A stretch of DNA of 64,000 nucleotides from Mesorhizobium loti R88b (lineage in GTDB: Bacteria; Pseudomonadota; Alphaproteobacteria; Rhizobiales; Rhizobiaceae): contig NZ_CP033367.1 of the NCBI RefSeq assembly GCF_013170845.1, positions 3,845,001 through 3,909,000 of the forward strand. The letters are read 5' to 3'. A program made the position numbers and the translations under genes. The notes below the pieces were generated by a model, which was not told the origin of the DNA, made no database searches, and was given only the letters and a program-made list of their open reading frames with translations. Below, in pieces: positions 34,198 to 42,280 of this stretch. Numbering within the stretch: position 1 is the first letter of the stretch; each line of letters opens with the position of its first letter.

Positions 34198-35631
34198 ATG
34201 GACGCGCGGTCGGACAGGAACGCAATACCGCTTGCGGTCGATCTCGACGGTACGCTCATCGCGACCGACCTTTTGTGGGAAGGCTTGTTCCTCCTCCTCA
34301 AGAAGAACCCGCTCTACATTTTCCTGGTGCCTTTCTGGACGGCCGGCGGGCCGGCGCGGCTGAAGCAGGCGATCGCGCAGCGCATCGACATCGACCCTGC
34401 GACGCTGCCCTATCGCGCGCCGTTGCTCGACCGGCTCCGTACCGAACACGCCGAAGGCCGCAAGATCGTGCTGGCGACGGGTACGCCGCGCAAATTCGCG
34501 GAAGCAATATCAGCCCATCTCGGCATTTTCGACCGGGTGCTGGCAACCGACGGCCTCGACAATCTCACCTCGGGCAAGAAGCGTGCTTCGCTGGTGGCTG
34601 CCTATGGCGATGGCGGCTTCGACTATGCCGGCAACAGCCGCCATGACCTTCAGGTCTTCGATGCCGCGCGCAACGCGATTGTCGTTGCGCCCGACCGTCA
34701 TGCCGCGCGCTGGCAAGCGGCGCATGGCGCCGAAACGATGCCGGCGCCGAAGCCGACCTTGCGGACCATCGTCAAGATGCTGCGCGTGCACCAGTGGCTG
34801 AAGAACTCGCTGATCGCCGTGCCGATGGTGCTGTCGCACGAATATTTCAATTCCAACATGATCTGGGAATGTCTGCTGGCGTTCATCTCGTTCAGCGCGG
34901 TTGCGTCGGCGATCTACATCCTCAACGACTTCTTCGACCTCGCGCTCGACCGCAAACACGCCACCAAGCGCAACAGGGCGTTCGCCAGCGGTGCGCTGTC
35001 GATCCCGTTCGGGCTTGGCGCGATTGTGGTGCTGCTGGCGATCGGTGTCTGCACCGCGCTCTTTCTCTCGCCCGAATTCCTGGCTGTGCTCGGCGGCTAC
35101 GTGGTCGTCACAACGGCCTATTCGCTGTCGTTCAAACGCATGCTGCTGGTCGACGTGCTGACGCTTGCCGGCCTTTACACGATCCGTGTGATCGCCGGTG
35201 CGGCCGCAACCGGCGTCGCCGTATCGTTCTGGCTGCTCGCCTTCTCGATCTTTTTCTTCCTGTCGCTGGCGCTGGTGAAGCGCTTCGTCGAACTGCGCAC
35301 CACCGCCATTCCGCCCGGCGAACGCATTGCCGGCCGTGGCTATCGCACCGAGGACCAGGAGATCGTCGCCCAGGCCGGCATGGCGTCTGCCTTCTCTTCG
35401 GCGCTGGTGCTTGCGCTCTACATGGACAGTGTCGCGGTGCGCGAACTCTATCCGCATCCATGGCTGATCTGGCCACTGCCGCCGATCGTGCTTTACCTCA
35501 CCATGCGCGTCTGGATCCTGGCGCGCCGCGACGAGATGCATGACGACCCGGTCGTCTTCATCATCCGCGACTGGCGCAGCCAGATCGTGGTGCTGATCGG
35601 CGCCGTGCTGCTGGTCATCGGGGGCTGGTAG
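34198..35631 (+). CDS. HAD phosphatase-UbiA prenyltransferase fusion (polyprenyl-phosphate phosphoribosyltransferase-like)
   Basis: 477 aa. Residues 1-180 are a HAD-type phosphatase domain: VDLDGT (nucleophile D15, D17), LATGT, GKKRASLV and YAGNSRHDLQVF. Residues 185-477 are a UbiA membrane domain with NDFFDLALD at 243-251 and a second polar motif DVLTLAGLYTIRVIAGA, like mycobacterial Rv3806c, which attaches phosphoribose from PRPP to decaprenyl phosphate. In that pathway the 5-phosphate is then removed; the fused HAD could do it here. The next gene is DprE1-like, two bases later. Homology to NoeC-type proteins for Nod-factor D-arabinosylation is plausible. Confidence 0.82.
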   Translation: MDARSDRNAIPLAVDLDGTLIATDLLWEGLFLLLKKNPLYIFLVPFWTAGGPARLKQAIAQRIDIDPATLPYRAPLLDRLRTEHAEGRKIVLATGTPRKFAEAISAHLGIFDRVLATDGLDNLTSGKKRASLVAAYGDGGFDYAGNSRHDLQVFDAARNAIVVAPDRHAARWQAAHGAETMPAPKPTLRTIVKMLRVHQWLKNSLIAVPMVLSHEYFNSNMIWECLLAFISFSAVASAIYILNDFFDLALDRKHATKRNRAFASGALSIPFGLGAIVVLLAIGVCTALFLSPEFLAVLGGYVVVTTAYSLSFKRMLLVDVLTLAGLYTIRVIAGAAATGVAVSFWLLAFSIFFFLSLALVKRFVELRTTAIPPGERIAGRGYRTEDQEIVAQAGMASAFSSALVLALYMDSVAVRELYPHPWLIWPLPPIVLYLTMRVWILARRDEMHDDPVVFIIRDWRSQIVVLIGAVLLVIGGW

Positions 35632-35633
35632 GC

Positions 35634-36983
35634 ATGGCTGGACGGTTCCAGAGCTTTGGCCTTGCCACGCCGCCTGCGCCACGAGCGATCCACGCTGACG
35701 ATGCCATTGCGCTGCTCAGGGGTGGCCGCGCGACGGACGCCTCGCTGCTGGCCTATGGAAACGGGCGTTCCTACGGCGATTCCTGCCAGAACCAGGCCGG
35801 CGCGGTCGTGAATATGCGAACCCTGAACCAGATCCGCGCCTTCAATGCCGAGTCCGGTGTGCTCGAAGCGGATGCCGGCGTGCTGTTGTCCGATATCATC
35901 GCGCATGCAGCACCCTACGGCTTCTTTCCGGCGGTGGTTCCGGGCACGCAATTTGTCACGCTTGGCGGCGCCATCGCCAATGATGTGCACGGCAAGAACC
36001 ATCACCGGCGCGGCACGTTCGGCTGCCATGTGGAGAGCTTCACGCTGCTGCGGTCCGATGGGAAAACCTATCGCTGCTCGGCCACGGACAATCCGCGCCT
36101 GTTTGCGGCCACCATCGGCGGCATGGGGCTGACCGGCCTGATCCTGTCGGCCTCGATCCGGCTGATGCGGGTGCATTCGCTCGACATCGTCGAGAAGACG
36201 ACACCATTTCGCGACCTCGGCGAATTCTTCGACCTGGCCGAGGCTGCCGACCAGGCCAATGAATATGCCGTCGCCTGGATCGACCAACTCGCCGGCGGCC
36301 GCAACAGCGGGCGAGGGCTGCTGTTCACCGGCAACCATGCCGAACATGGCTCGCATGCGGCGACGCGCGCCGGCGGCAGTCTCGGGGTTCCGTTCCAGCC
36401 GCCGTTCAATGTGCTCAACCGGCCGTTCCTGGCCGCTTTCAATGCAGCCTACCGGTGGAAGAAAGGCCGTGCGACCGTGCCGCGTCACACCGGCTACCTC
36501 GGTTTTTTCTTCCCGCTCGACGGCGTGCGTGACTGGAACCGGCTTTATGGCCCCAATGGGCTCTTCCAACACCAGAGCGTAGTACCGGAAGAGGCCGCAC
36601 GTGCCGTGGTTCCGGAGCTGCTCACGGCGGCCCGCCGGGCCGGGCAGTGGTCTTTCCTCACCGTGCTGAAGCGCTTCGGTTCGATCCGCTCGCCTGCGCT
36701 GCTGTCGTTCCCGCGACCGGGCTATACGCTGACGCTGGACTTCCCCAACAGGGGAGCGGCGACGCTTGCCCTGCTCGGCGAGCTCGACCGCATCGCGATC
36801 GCGGCAGGCGGGGCGGTCAACCCTTACAAGGATGCGCGCATGAGTGCGGCGACCTTCGCCGCCTCCTTTGCGGACTGGCCGCGGCTGGAAGCGCTGCGCG
36901 ACCCCTCATTCATGTCTGATTTCTGGACACGCACGGCCGGCAGCATCGATCTGCGGCGGCGCGGCGCCGAGGCTGCCGAATAG
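35634..36983 (+). CDS. DprE1-like FAD-dependent oxidoreductase
   Basis: 449 aa VAO-type flavoprotein. AYGNGRSYGDSCQNQAG (about residues 39-55) and VPGTQFVTLGGAIANDVHGKNHH match the FAD-binding segments of DprE1 (decaprenylphosphoryl-beta-D-ribose 2-oxidase), and the C-terminal NPYKDARM keeps the lysine (K399) equivalent to the DprE1 active-site lysine. It should oxidise the 2-hydroxyl of a polyprenyl-phosphoryl ribose at the inner membrane. It starts two bases after the UbiA stop, so they are co-translated. The partner DprE2 is not obvious; the SDR at 37572 is the candidate. Confidence 0.83.
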   Translation: MAGRFQSFGLATPPAPRAIHADDAIALLRGGRATDASLLAYGNGRSYGDSCQNQAGAVVNMRTLNQIRAFNAESGVLEADAGVLLSDIIAHAAPYGFFPAVVPGTQFVTLGGAIANDVHGKNHHRRGTFGCHVESFTLLRSDGKTYRCSATDNPRLFAATIGGMGLTGLILSASIRLMRVHSLDIVEKTTPFRDLGEFFDLAEAADQANEYAVAWIDQLAGGRNSGRGLLFTGNHAEHGSHAATRAGGSLGVPFQPPFNVLNRPFLAAFNAAYRWKKGRATVPRHTGYLGFFFPLDGVRDWNRLYGPNGLFQHQSVVPEEAARAVVPELLTAARRAGQWSFLTVLKRFGSIRSPALLSFPRPGYTLTLDFPNRGAATLALLGELDRIAIAAGGAVNPYKDARMSAATFAASFADWPRLEALRDPSFMSDFWTRTAGSIDLRRRGAEAAE

Positions 36984-37008
36984 ATAAAATAGGGCAAATA
37001 GATAAAAT
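36979..37008. repeat. 12-bp direct repeat at the end of the DprE1-like gene
   Basis: AATAGATAAAAT occurs at 36979-36990 and 36997-37008, 18 bp apart; the first copy contains the TAG stop codon. It begins a 142-bp AT-rich gap (36984-37125) that probably holds a promoter for the downstream genes; no terminator is visible. Confidence 0.6.
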
Positions 37009-37125
37009 TTGAATGAATCGTGGTTAGCAAATGATTAAGCTCAAGGTTTACTCAAAACATTCTTGTGAGTTCACCAAATCTTTTCAGGTTTGTATTACTC
37101 GATGGTGCGGGGTGGGTGAGCAGGC

Positions 37126-37575
37126 ATGAAATATATCGTCTTCATTCTCTTTACGGTCATGACCAATGCCGCTGCGCAGCTGATGCTCAAGCAAGGCATG
37201 ATGTCGCTTGGCCCGATCTCGTTCGAGGGCGTCAATCCGCTCCTCAAGCTGCTGCAGATCGTCTTCAGCCCCTGGGTGTTCCTTGGCCTCTGCACCTTCG
37301 TGATTTCCATGGCCTCGCACCTCTATGTGCTGTCCAAGGTCGAGCTTTCCTTCGCCTATCCCTTCCTCAGCCTCGCCTATGTCGCCGTCGCCATCTTCGC
37401 CTATTTCGTCTTCCGCGAAGATCTCAATGGCTGGCGCATCGCCGGCATCGCCTTCATCTGCGTCGGCACCGTGCTGATCGCCCAGAGTGGTCGGGATTTG
37501 GGTGGGCGCGTGCATGAAGACCAGACCGCTTCCATCACGCCCGACAAGATCCCTGCAAACGAGACCGTTCGATGA
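37126..37575 (+). CDS. SMR/EamA-type small membrane transporter
   Basis: 149 aa with four hydrophobic segments, the size and layout of EmrE/ArnE/ArnF-like proteins. The motif LSKVELSFAYPFLSLAYVAVAIFAYFVFREDLNGWRIAGIAFICVGTVLIAQSG is typical of the C-terminal half. ArnE/ArnF relatives flip undecaprenyl-phosphate sugars across the inner membrane. In this cluster it is a candidate flippase for a polyprenyl-phosphoryl pentose. It overlaps the next gene by 4 bp. Multidrug export remains possible. Confidence 0.8.
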   Translation: MKYIVFILFTVMTNAAAQLMLKQGMMSLGPISFEGVNPLLKLLQIVFSPWVFLGLCTFVISMASHLYVLSKVELSFAYPFLSLAYVAVAIFAYFVFREDLNGWRIAGIAFICVGTVLIAQSGRDLGGRVHEDQTASITPDKIPANETVR

Positions 37576-38579
37576 GACATGTGATTTTCGGCGGTGACGG
37601 CTTCGTCGGCCGTCATCTTGCCCCGAAGCTTGTGGCCGATGGCGAAGACATTGTCGTTGCCGACGTCGTCAAGAGCGACCTTGCGCACTATCGCAACGTC
37701 CGCTTCATCAAGTGCGACGTCACCGATCCGGCGTCGGTCGCTGCGGTCGGGCTCAAGGCCGACGACGTGGTCTACAATCTGTCGGCCAAGATGCTGTCGC
37801 CGATCCAGGTGCGAGCCAAGCGGCACGACTTCTTCTTTCCGGTCAATTTCCATGGCACCGAGCACATCATGCAGGCCATGGACAAGGCTGGTGCACTAAG
37901 GCTCGTCCACTACACGACCGACATGATCTACGGCCACACGGTCACCCAGCCGATGACCGAAGAGCATCCGGTCGCACCGCTCGGCGAGTATGGCTGGTCG
38001 AAGCAGAAGACCGAGGAGCTGGCCGCGCAATGGCGCAAGCGCGGCATGTCGATCTCGCTGTTTCGCCCGCGCCTGATCATCGGGCCCGGCCGCCTCGGCA
38101 TTCTCGAAAAACTGTTCAAGTTGATCGACTGGAACCTTCCGGTGCCGATGATCGGTTCGGGCCGCAACCCCTATCAGTTCATCTCGGTGTTCGACTGCGC
38201 CGAGGCCGCCCGTGCGGCCTGGAAGGCCGGCGTGCCCAACGAGGCCTATAATCTCGGCTCGCTCAACCCGCCGCCGGTGAAGAAATTGCTCGGCGATTTG
38301 ATCCGGCATGCCGGTTCGAAATCGCTGCTGATCCAGACACCCGGATGGGCTGTCAAGCGCACGCTCGACCTGCTCGACCTCTTGAACAGGCCGATCATGG
38401 ATCCGGAACAATATCTGATCGCCGACGAGGAGTGTGTGCTCGACGTCTCCAAGGCCGAGCGTCAGCTTGGCTGGGTGCCGCAATATCGCGACGAGGACAT
38501 GCTGATCGCCGCCTACAGCGAATACCGCGCCAAGAAGGCCGGTCCCGCTGTGGCCACCAAACATGTGCCTGCCGAATAG
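37572..38579 (+). CDS. NAD-dependent epimerase/dehydratase (extended SDR)
   Basis: 335 aa. The N-terminal MRHVIFGGDGFVGRHLA is a Rossmann GxxGxxG, VHYTTDMIYG and YGWSKQKTE supply the Thr/Ser and YxxxK catalytic residues. It is a sugar-nucleotide or sugar-lipid epimerase/reductase of the extended SDR group. By position it could reduce the 2-keto product of the DprE1-like enzyme, the role of the classical SDR DprE2 in mycobacteria, though its length is that of nucleotide-sugar epimerases. Overlaps the small transporter gene by 4 bp. Confidence 0.82.
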   Translation: MRHVIFGGDGFVGRHLAPKLVADGEDIVVADVVKSDLAHYRNVRFIKCDVTDPASVAAVGLKADDVVYNLSAKMLSPIQVRAKRHDFFFPVNFHGTEHIMQAMDKAGALRLVHYTTDMIYGHTVTQPMTEEHPVAPLGEYGWSKQKTEELAAQWRKRGMSISLFRPRLIIGPGRLGILEKLFKLIDWNLPVPMIGSGRNPYQFISVFDCAEAARAAWKAGVPNEAYNLGSLNPPPVKKLLGDLIRHAGSKSLLIQTPGWAVKRTLDLLDLLNRPIMDPEQYLIADEECVLDVSKAERQLGWVPQYRDEDMLIAAYSEYRAKKAGPAVATKHVPAE

Positions 38580-38641
38580 CGGGCCTGCCAAACAGTTTTA
38601 TGGCGCACGACGCTGGTCGTAGGCGCGCACAGGAGATTGAA

Positions 38642-40114
38642 ATGACCGTCATGGCCAAGCCCGAACAGACGAATGTGCGCACCATGGTCAGCGCGCCGGC
38701 GCTGTCGCCCGTCACCATCGCCAAACCCGATCTGATCAGCGTCGAGCAGGCGAAGGCGATGGATGTCGCCCGCATGACCGATCTGTTCAAGGCGCACCTC
38801 AATCCGGGCCAGCTGCATTTCATGAAGCTGCTCGGCTTCCACAAGATCAAGGTCGAGCGCGCCGAGGGCATGTTCTACATCGACCAGAACGGCCGCAAGA
38901 TCCTCGATTTCTTTGGCGGCTTCGGTTCGCTGGCCTTCGGTCACAACCATCCGCGCATCCTCGAAGCGCGCAAGAAGTTCCAGGAAGAGAAGCGCCAGGA
39001 AATCGCCATCGCCTTCATGTCGCAATATGCGGCGGCCCTTGCGCACAACATCGCCAAATGCTCTCCCGGCGATCTCGACATGGTGTTTTTGGGTTCGTCC
39101 GGCTCGGAGGCGATGGAAGCGGCGGTGAAGCTTGCCGAACGCGCCGCCGGCCCGAAGCGGCCCAAAATCGTCTATGCCGAGAATTCCTTCCACGGCAAGA
39201 CCAAGGGCGTGCTCGGCATCACCGACGGCCAGCTCTATCGCGCCGACTTCAAGATGGCGGAAAACACGGTCCGCATTCCGTTCGGCGACATCGAGGCGGT
39301 CGAGCGCCTGTTCCGCAGCGATCCGGAGGTCGGCGTCATTGTGCTTGAAACCATCCAGGGTGGTGGCGGCATCATCCAGGCCCCGGCGCAATACTGGCAG
39401 AAGCTGCGGGCGCTGTGCGACCAGTTTGGCGTGCTGTGGGTGGCCGACGAAGTGCAGTGCGGCTATGGCCGCTCGGGCCGCTTTTATGCCTTCGAACATT
39501 ACGGCGTCGTTCCGGATGTGACGGCGCTGGCCAAGTCGCTCGGCGCGGGCAAGGCGGCGGTCGGCGCGATGATTGCGCGCCGCGAGGTCTACATGAAGGC
39601 CTATGGCACGCCGAAGACGGCGATGATCCATGCCATGGCAACCTTCGGCGGCATGGGCGAGGCCTGCGTCACCGCGATCGAGGGTATCAACGTGCTCTAT
39701 GACGAGGCGCTGATCGACAACGCTGCCGTCACGGGCGACTATTTGCTGCAACGCCTGCAAGCGCTGAAGGACAAGTACCCCAAGATCATCAAGGATGTGC
39801 GCGGCAAGGGCTTCATGGTCGGCCTGGAGTTTCACGACTTCTCGCAGACCTTGCCGATGGTGCTGCGCCCGATCGTCAGCGTGCTCGACGACAAGCTGAA
39901 GGGTTCGCTGTCCGGTTTCGTCGGCGCGCTGTTGCTGCGCGATTACGATGTGCTCGTCGCCTTCACCGAATACAACCGCAACGTCATCCGGCTCGAGCCG
40001 CCGCTGATCTGCCAGCGCGAGCATGTCGACCGCTTCGTCGATGCCTTCGACAGCCTGCTGTCGCGCGGCATCGTGTCGATCGTGAAGGATTTCGTCAAAA
40101 GCCAGGTCCGTTAA
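38642..40114 (+). CDS. Class III pyridoxal-phosphate aminotransferase
   Basis: 490 aa from the ATG at 38642, preceded by AGGAGATTGA. It has GFGSLAFGHNHPRI, VFLGSSGSEAMEAAVKLAER, ENSFHGKTKGVLGITDG, VWVADEVQCGYGRSGRFYAFEHYGVVPDV and the PLP lysine in TALAKSLGAGKAAVG, all class III landmarks. About 60 N-terminal residues precede the family core. The amino acceptor is not known; the cluster suggests an oxo group on a lipid-linked or activated sugar, while omega-amino-acid or hopanoid-type (HpnO-like) substrates are alternatives. It is 62 bp after the SDR gene. Confidence 0.85.
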   Translation: MTVMAKPEQTNVRTMVSAPALSPVTIAKPDLISVEQAKAMDVARMTDLFKAHLNPGQLHFMKLLGFHKIKVERAEGMFYIDQNGRKILDFFGGFGSLAFGHNHPRILEARKKFQEEKRQEIAIAFMSQYAAALAHNIAKCSPGDLDMVFLGSSGSEAMEAAVKLAERAAGPKRPKIVYAENSFHGKTKGVLGITDGQLYRADFKMAENTVRIPFGDIEAVERLFRSDPEVGVIVLETIQGGGGIIQAPAQYWQKLRALCDQFGVLWVADEVQCGYGRSGRFYAFEHYGVVPDVTALAKSLGAGKAAVGAMIARREVYMKAYGTPKTAMIHAMATFGGMGEACVTAIEGINVLYDEALIDNAAVTGDYLLQRLQALKDKYPKIIKDVRGKGFMVGLEFHDFSQTLPMVLRPIVSVLDDKLKGSLSGFVGALLLRDYDVLVAFTEYNRNVIRLEPPLICQREHVDRFVDAFDSLLSRGIVSIVKDFVKSQVR

Positions 40115-40131
40115 AAGAGGTTCGCTGAGCA

Positions 40132-41364
40132 ATGCTGACCAAGTCTCCCGCTCCGCAAAACCCGCTCGACCGGCTCATCGCGTCCGGCCTGGTTTGGGGC
40201 GAGGGAACCTATGCGCGGCTGGCAGTGCCGATCGGCGCGGCGGCCTTCGCACTCTACATTCTTCTGACGGCATTCACGGCCTGGGTGATGCCTGATGCCA
40301 ACTGGGACATGCTGCCCTATCTCGCAATATCGGAGGAAGGCACCTATCCCGATGCGCAGGCGCTGCATGACTATGCCTACAGCACTATCAAATCAGGCGT
40401 GTCGGCTGGCGACTACAAGACCCTCACCGACGATGGCGGCGGCTTCCGCAGCCACATGACGGAAAATGCCGCCGACTTCCATTCGCTGCTCGGCATGTAC
40501 CGGATCAAGTTCCTCTATGCCGAGATCCTGTCGACGCTGAGCGCGGTGATGTCGCCGGTCGAGGCGATGCACTTGGTGCAGGTATTTTCGGTGCTGCTGT
40601 TCGGCGCAATCACTTTGCTCTGGCTGCGCACGGAAAAGGCATTGGCGCTGGCGCCAGTGGTCGGCGCGGTGCTGATCATGGCCGATTTCGGCGATGCGGC
40701 GCGTGCCTCTACGCCGGATCTGCTAACGTCAGCGCTGCTGCTCGGCGGGCTCTACGCCTATATCAGGGGCCGCGAGGTGGCGACGGCGATCCTGCTCTTC
40801 CTTGCCTTCATGGTGCGGCCGGACAATATCGTTTTCCTTGCGGTTTTCGCCGTGCTGCTGGTCACTTTCCGGCAGAAGGCCTGGGGTATGCTGGCCGGCT
40901 TTGCCGCGTCCTTCGTCGCCTATTTCGCCATTTCCCACTGGGCCCATCATCCCGGCTGGTGGCCGCATCTGTGGTTCTCCAGCATCGAGCAGCACTACAA
41001 TATGGACGGGTTCGAGCCGGCGTTCTCGGTCACCGCCTATCTCAGGGCGTTCGCCACCTCGCTGCTGCGCGCCGTCAGCCTGAACAGCTGGGTCGGCGTC
41101 TCGGTGCTGGCGCTGGCCGGCTGGTTTGCAGCCGGCCGGGCCGGCTTCCGCCTCGACCGCCGTGCCGCCATATTGTTCGCCGCACTGCTGCTCGGCGCCC
41201 TGGCGAAGTTCACGGTCTTCCCTATCCACGACACGCGCATTTATTTCCCACACCTGATCCCGCTCTTCCTGCTGCTGGCGACGCCCTTCATGGCACTGTG
41301 GACAGCCGTGGCGCGCGGTCAGCATCGCGCCGCCTTTCAAATCATTCCCGGAGACAAGCCATGA
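40132..41364 (+). CDS. Polytopic membrane protein, GT-C glycosyltransferase-like
   Basis: 410 aa with about ten hydrophobic segments. After TM1 there is a large first periplasmic loop containing MPDANWDMLPYLAISEEGTYPD, with acidic residues close to the membrane, as in GT-C enzymes that use polyprenyl-phosphate sugars. No exact family is recognised. Together with the upstream genes it is the candidate transferase for the lipid-linked pentose, analogous to a NoeP/arabinosyltransferase role. It lies 17 bp after the aminotransferase gene and overlaps the FkbM gene by 4 bp. Confidence 0.6.
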   Translation: MLTKSPAPQNPLDRLIASGLVWGEGTYARLAVPIGAAAFALYILLTAFTAWVMPDANWDMLPYLAISEEGTYPDAQALHDYAYSTIKSGVSAGDYKTLTDDGGGFRSHMTENAADFHSLLGMYRIKFLYAEILSTLSAVMSPVEAMHLVQVFSVLLFGAITLLWLRTEKALALAPVVGAVLIMADFGDAARASTPDLLTSALLLGGLYAYIRGREVATAILLFLAFMVRPDNIVFLAVFAVLLVTFRQKAWGMLAGFAASFVAYFAISHWAHHPGWWPHLWFSSIEQHYNMDGFEPAFSVTAYLRAFATSLLRAVSLNSWVGVSVLALAGWFAAGRAGFRLDRRAAILFAALLLGALAKFTVFPIHDTRIYFPHLIPLFLLLATPFMALWTAVARGQHRAAFQIIPGDKP

Positions 41365-42119
41365 GTTCGCTATCCAACTTGGCACGCATCGCCTTGTCGC
41401 TCGGTCTTCCCTCAGGCCTGCTCGATCGCGGGCCTTCGCTGCGCGGCACGAAATTTCTGGCCAAGGCGGCGCTGAAAGCGCGCTTCGGCGGATCAGGGCA
41501 GCCGTTCCAGATGGTCAATGTCGGCGCCTGCGATGGCGCGCTGTTCGACGACGTTACGCCATGGCTGCACAGGATTCCTGGTGCCCGCGCCATGCTGGTC
41601 GAGCCGATCCCGTACAATCAGAAGCGGCTGCGCGCCAACTATCCCGACACGGACCGCTTTATCATCGAGCCGGTGGCGGTCACTAAGACAAAGGGCACGA
41701 TCACCGTCCACACCTTCGATGCCGCAGCACTCGAGGCCGGCACGCTGTCGATCGAATTCATCGGATGCTCCTCGGTCACCGACACCAACCTGATGTCGGG
41801 CAAGAATGCCTGGGGTGAGGCTGATGCCAACTTCAACAAATTCGCGCCGCACCTGAAAGACATCGAGGTGCCGTCGGAGACGCTGCAATCATTGCTCGAC
41901 CGCAACGGCATCACCCATATCGATGCCTTCCTCGTCGATTGCGAGGGGGCCGACTGGATCGTCTTCGAACAGCTCGATCTGAAACGCTACCGTCCGGGCA
42001 TGATCAAGGTCGAGGTCGGCGCGCTGCCGGCCCCGGAGATCGGCCAGGTCGTGGTCAAGCTGAAGACGGCGGGCTACCAGGTCGGCTTCCAGGCCGAGGA
42101 TATCTGGGCCTTCGCCTGA
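41361..42119 (+). CDS. FkbM-family methyltransferase
   Basis: 252 aa from the ATG at 41361, overlapping the preceding stop (ATGA); the frame open from 40959 is shadow. It has VNVGACDGALFDD (SAM motif I), MLVEPIPYNQKRLRANYP and the FkbM tail IDAFLVDCEGADWIVFEQLDL. These enzymes O-methylate sugars in glycolipids, capsules and other glycans. It ends the cluster that starts at 34198 and may cap or decorate the glycan made there. Confidence 0.86.
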   Translation: MSSLSNLARIALSLGLPSGLLDRGPSLRGTKFLAKAALKARFGGSGQPFQMVNVGACDGALFDDVTPWLHRIPGARAMLVEPIPYNQKRLRANYPDTDRFIIEPVAVTKTKGTITVHTFDAAALEAGTLSIEFIGCSSVTDTNLMSGKNAWGEADANFNKFAPHLKDIEVPSETLQSLLDRNGITHIDAFLVDCEGADWIVFEQLDLKRYRPGMIKVEVGALPAPEIGQVVVKLKTAGYQVGFQAEDIWAFA

Positions 42120-42205
42120 GACTGCTCGTGTTCCAGCTAAATCCGCATCAGCCAAGGCCAGGGACATGAAGCATTCCGCCGTCTGGTCGCTCGGCTTTTT
42201 ACCAA

Positions 42206-42236
42206 TGTCGCAAACAGGCTTCATCAGGCCTGTCGC
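42206..42236. promoter_or_regulatory. Paired TGTCGC motifs and ACAGGC/GCCTGT dyad upstream of the third GcvT-fused dehydrogenase
   Basis: TGTCGC occurs at 42206-42211 and 42231-42236 (25 bp apart), enclosing ACAGGC...GCCTGT. The first copy continues as TGTCGCAAA, resembling the palindrome GTCGCAAAT at 52729-52737 upstream of the GlxA-family regulator. A candidate operator, pattern only. Confidence 0.35.
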
Positions 42237-42280
42237 TCCGCCCTATAGTCCGCCCGCAAAACGCTTTGGAGTCGCGGGCA

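Noticed and set aside
42120..42280. Glycine or other riboswitch upstream of the third dehydrogenase
   Set aside because: The short dyads present do not give a recognisable aptamer core.
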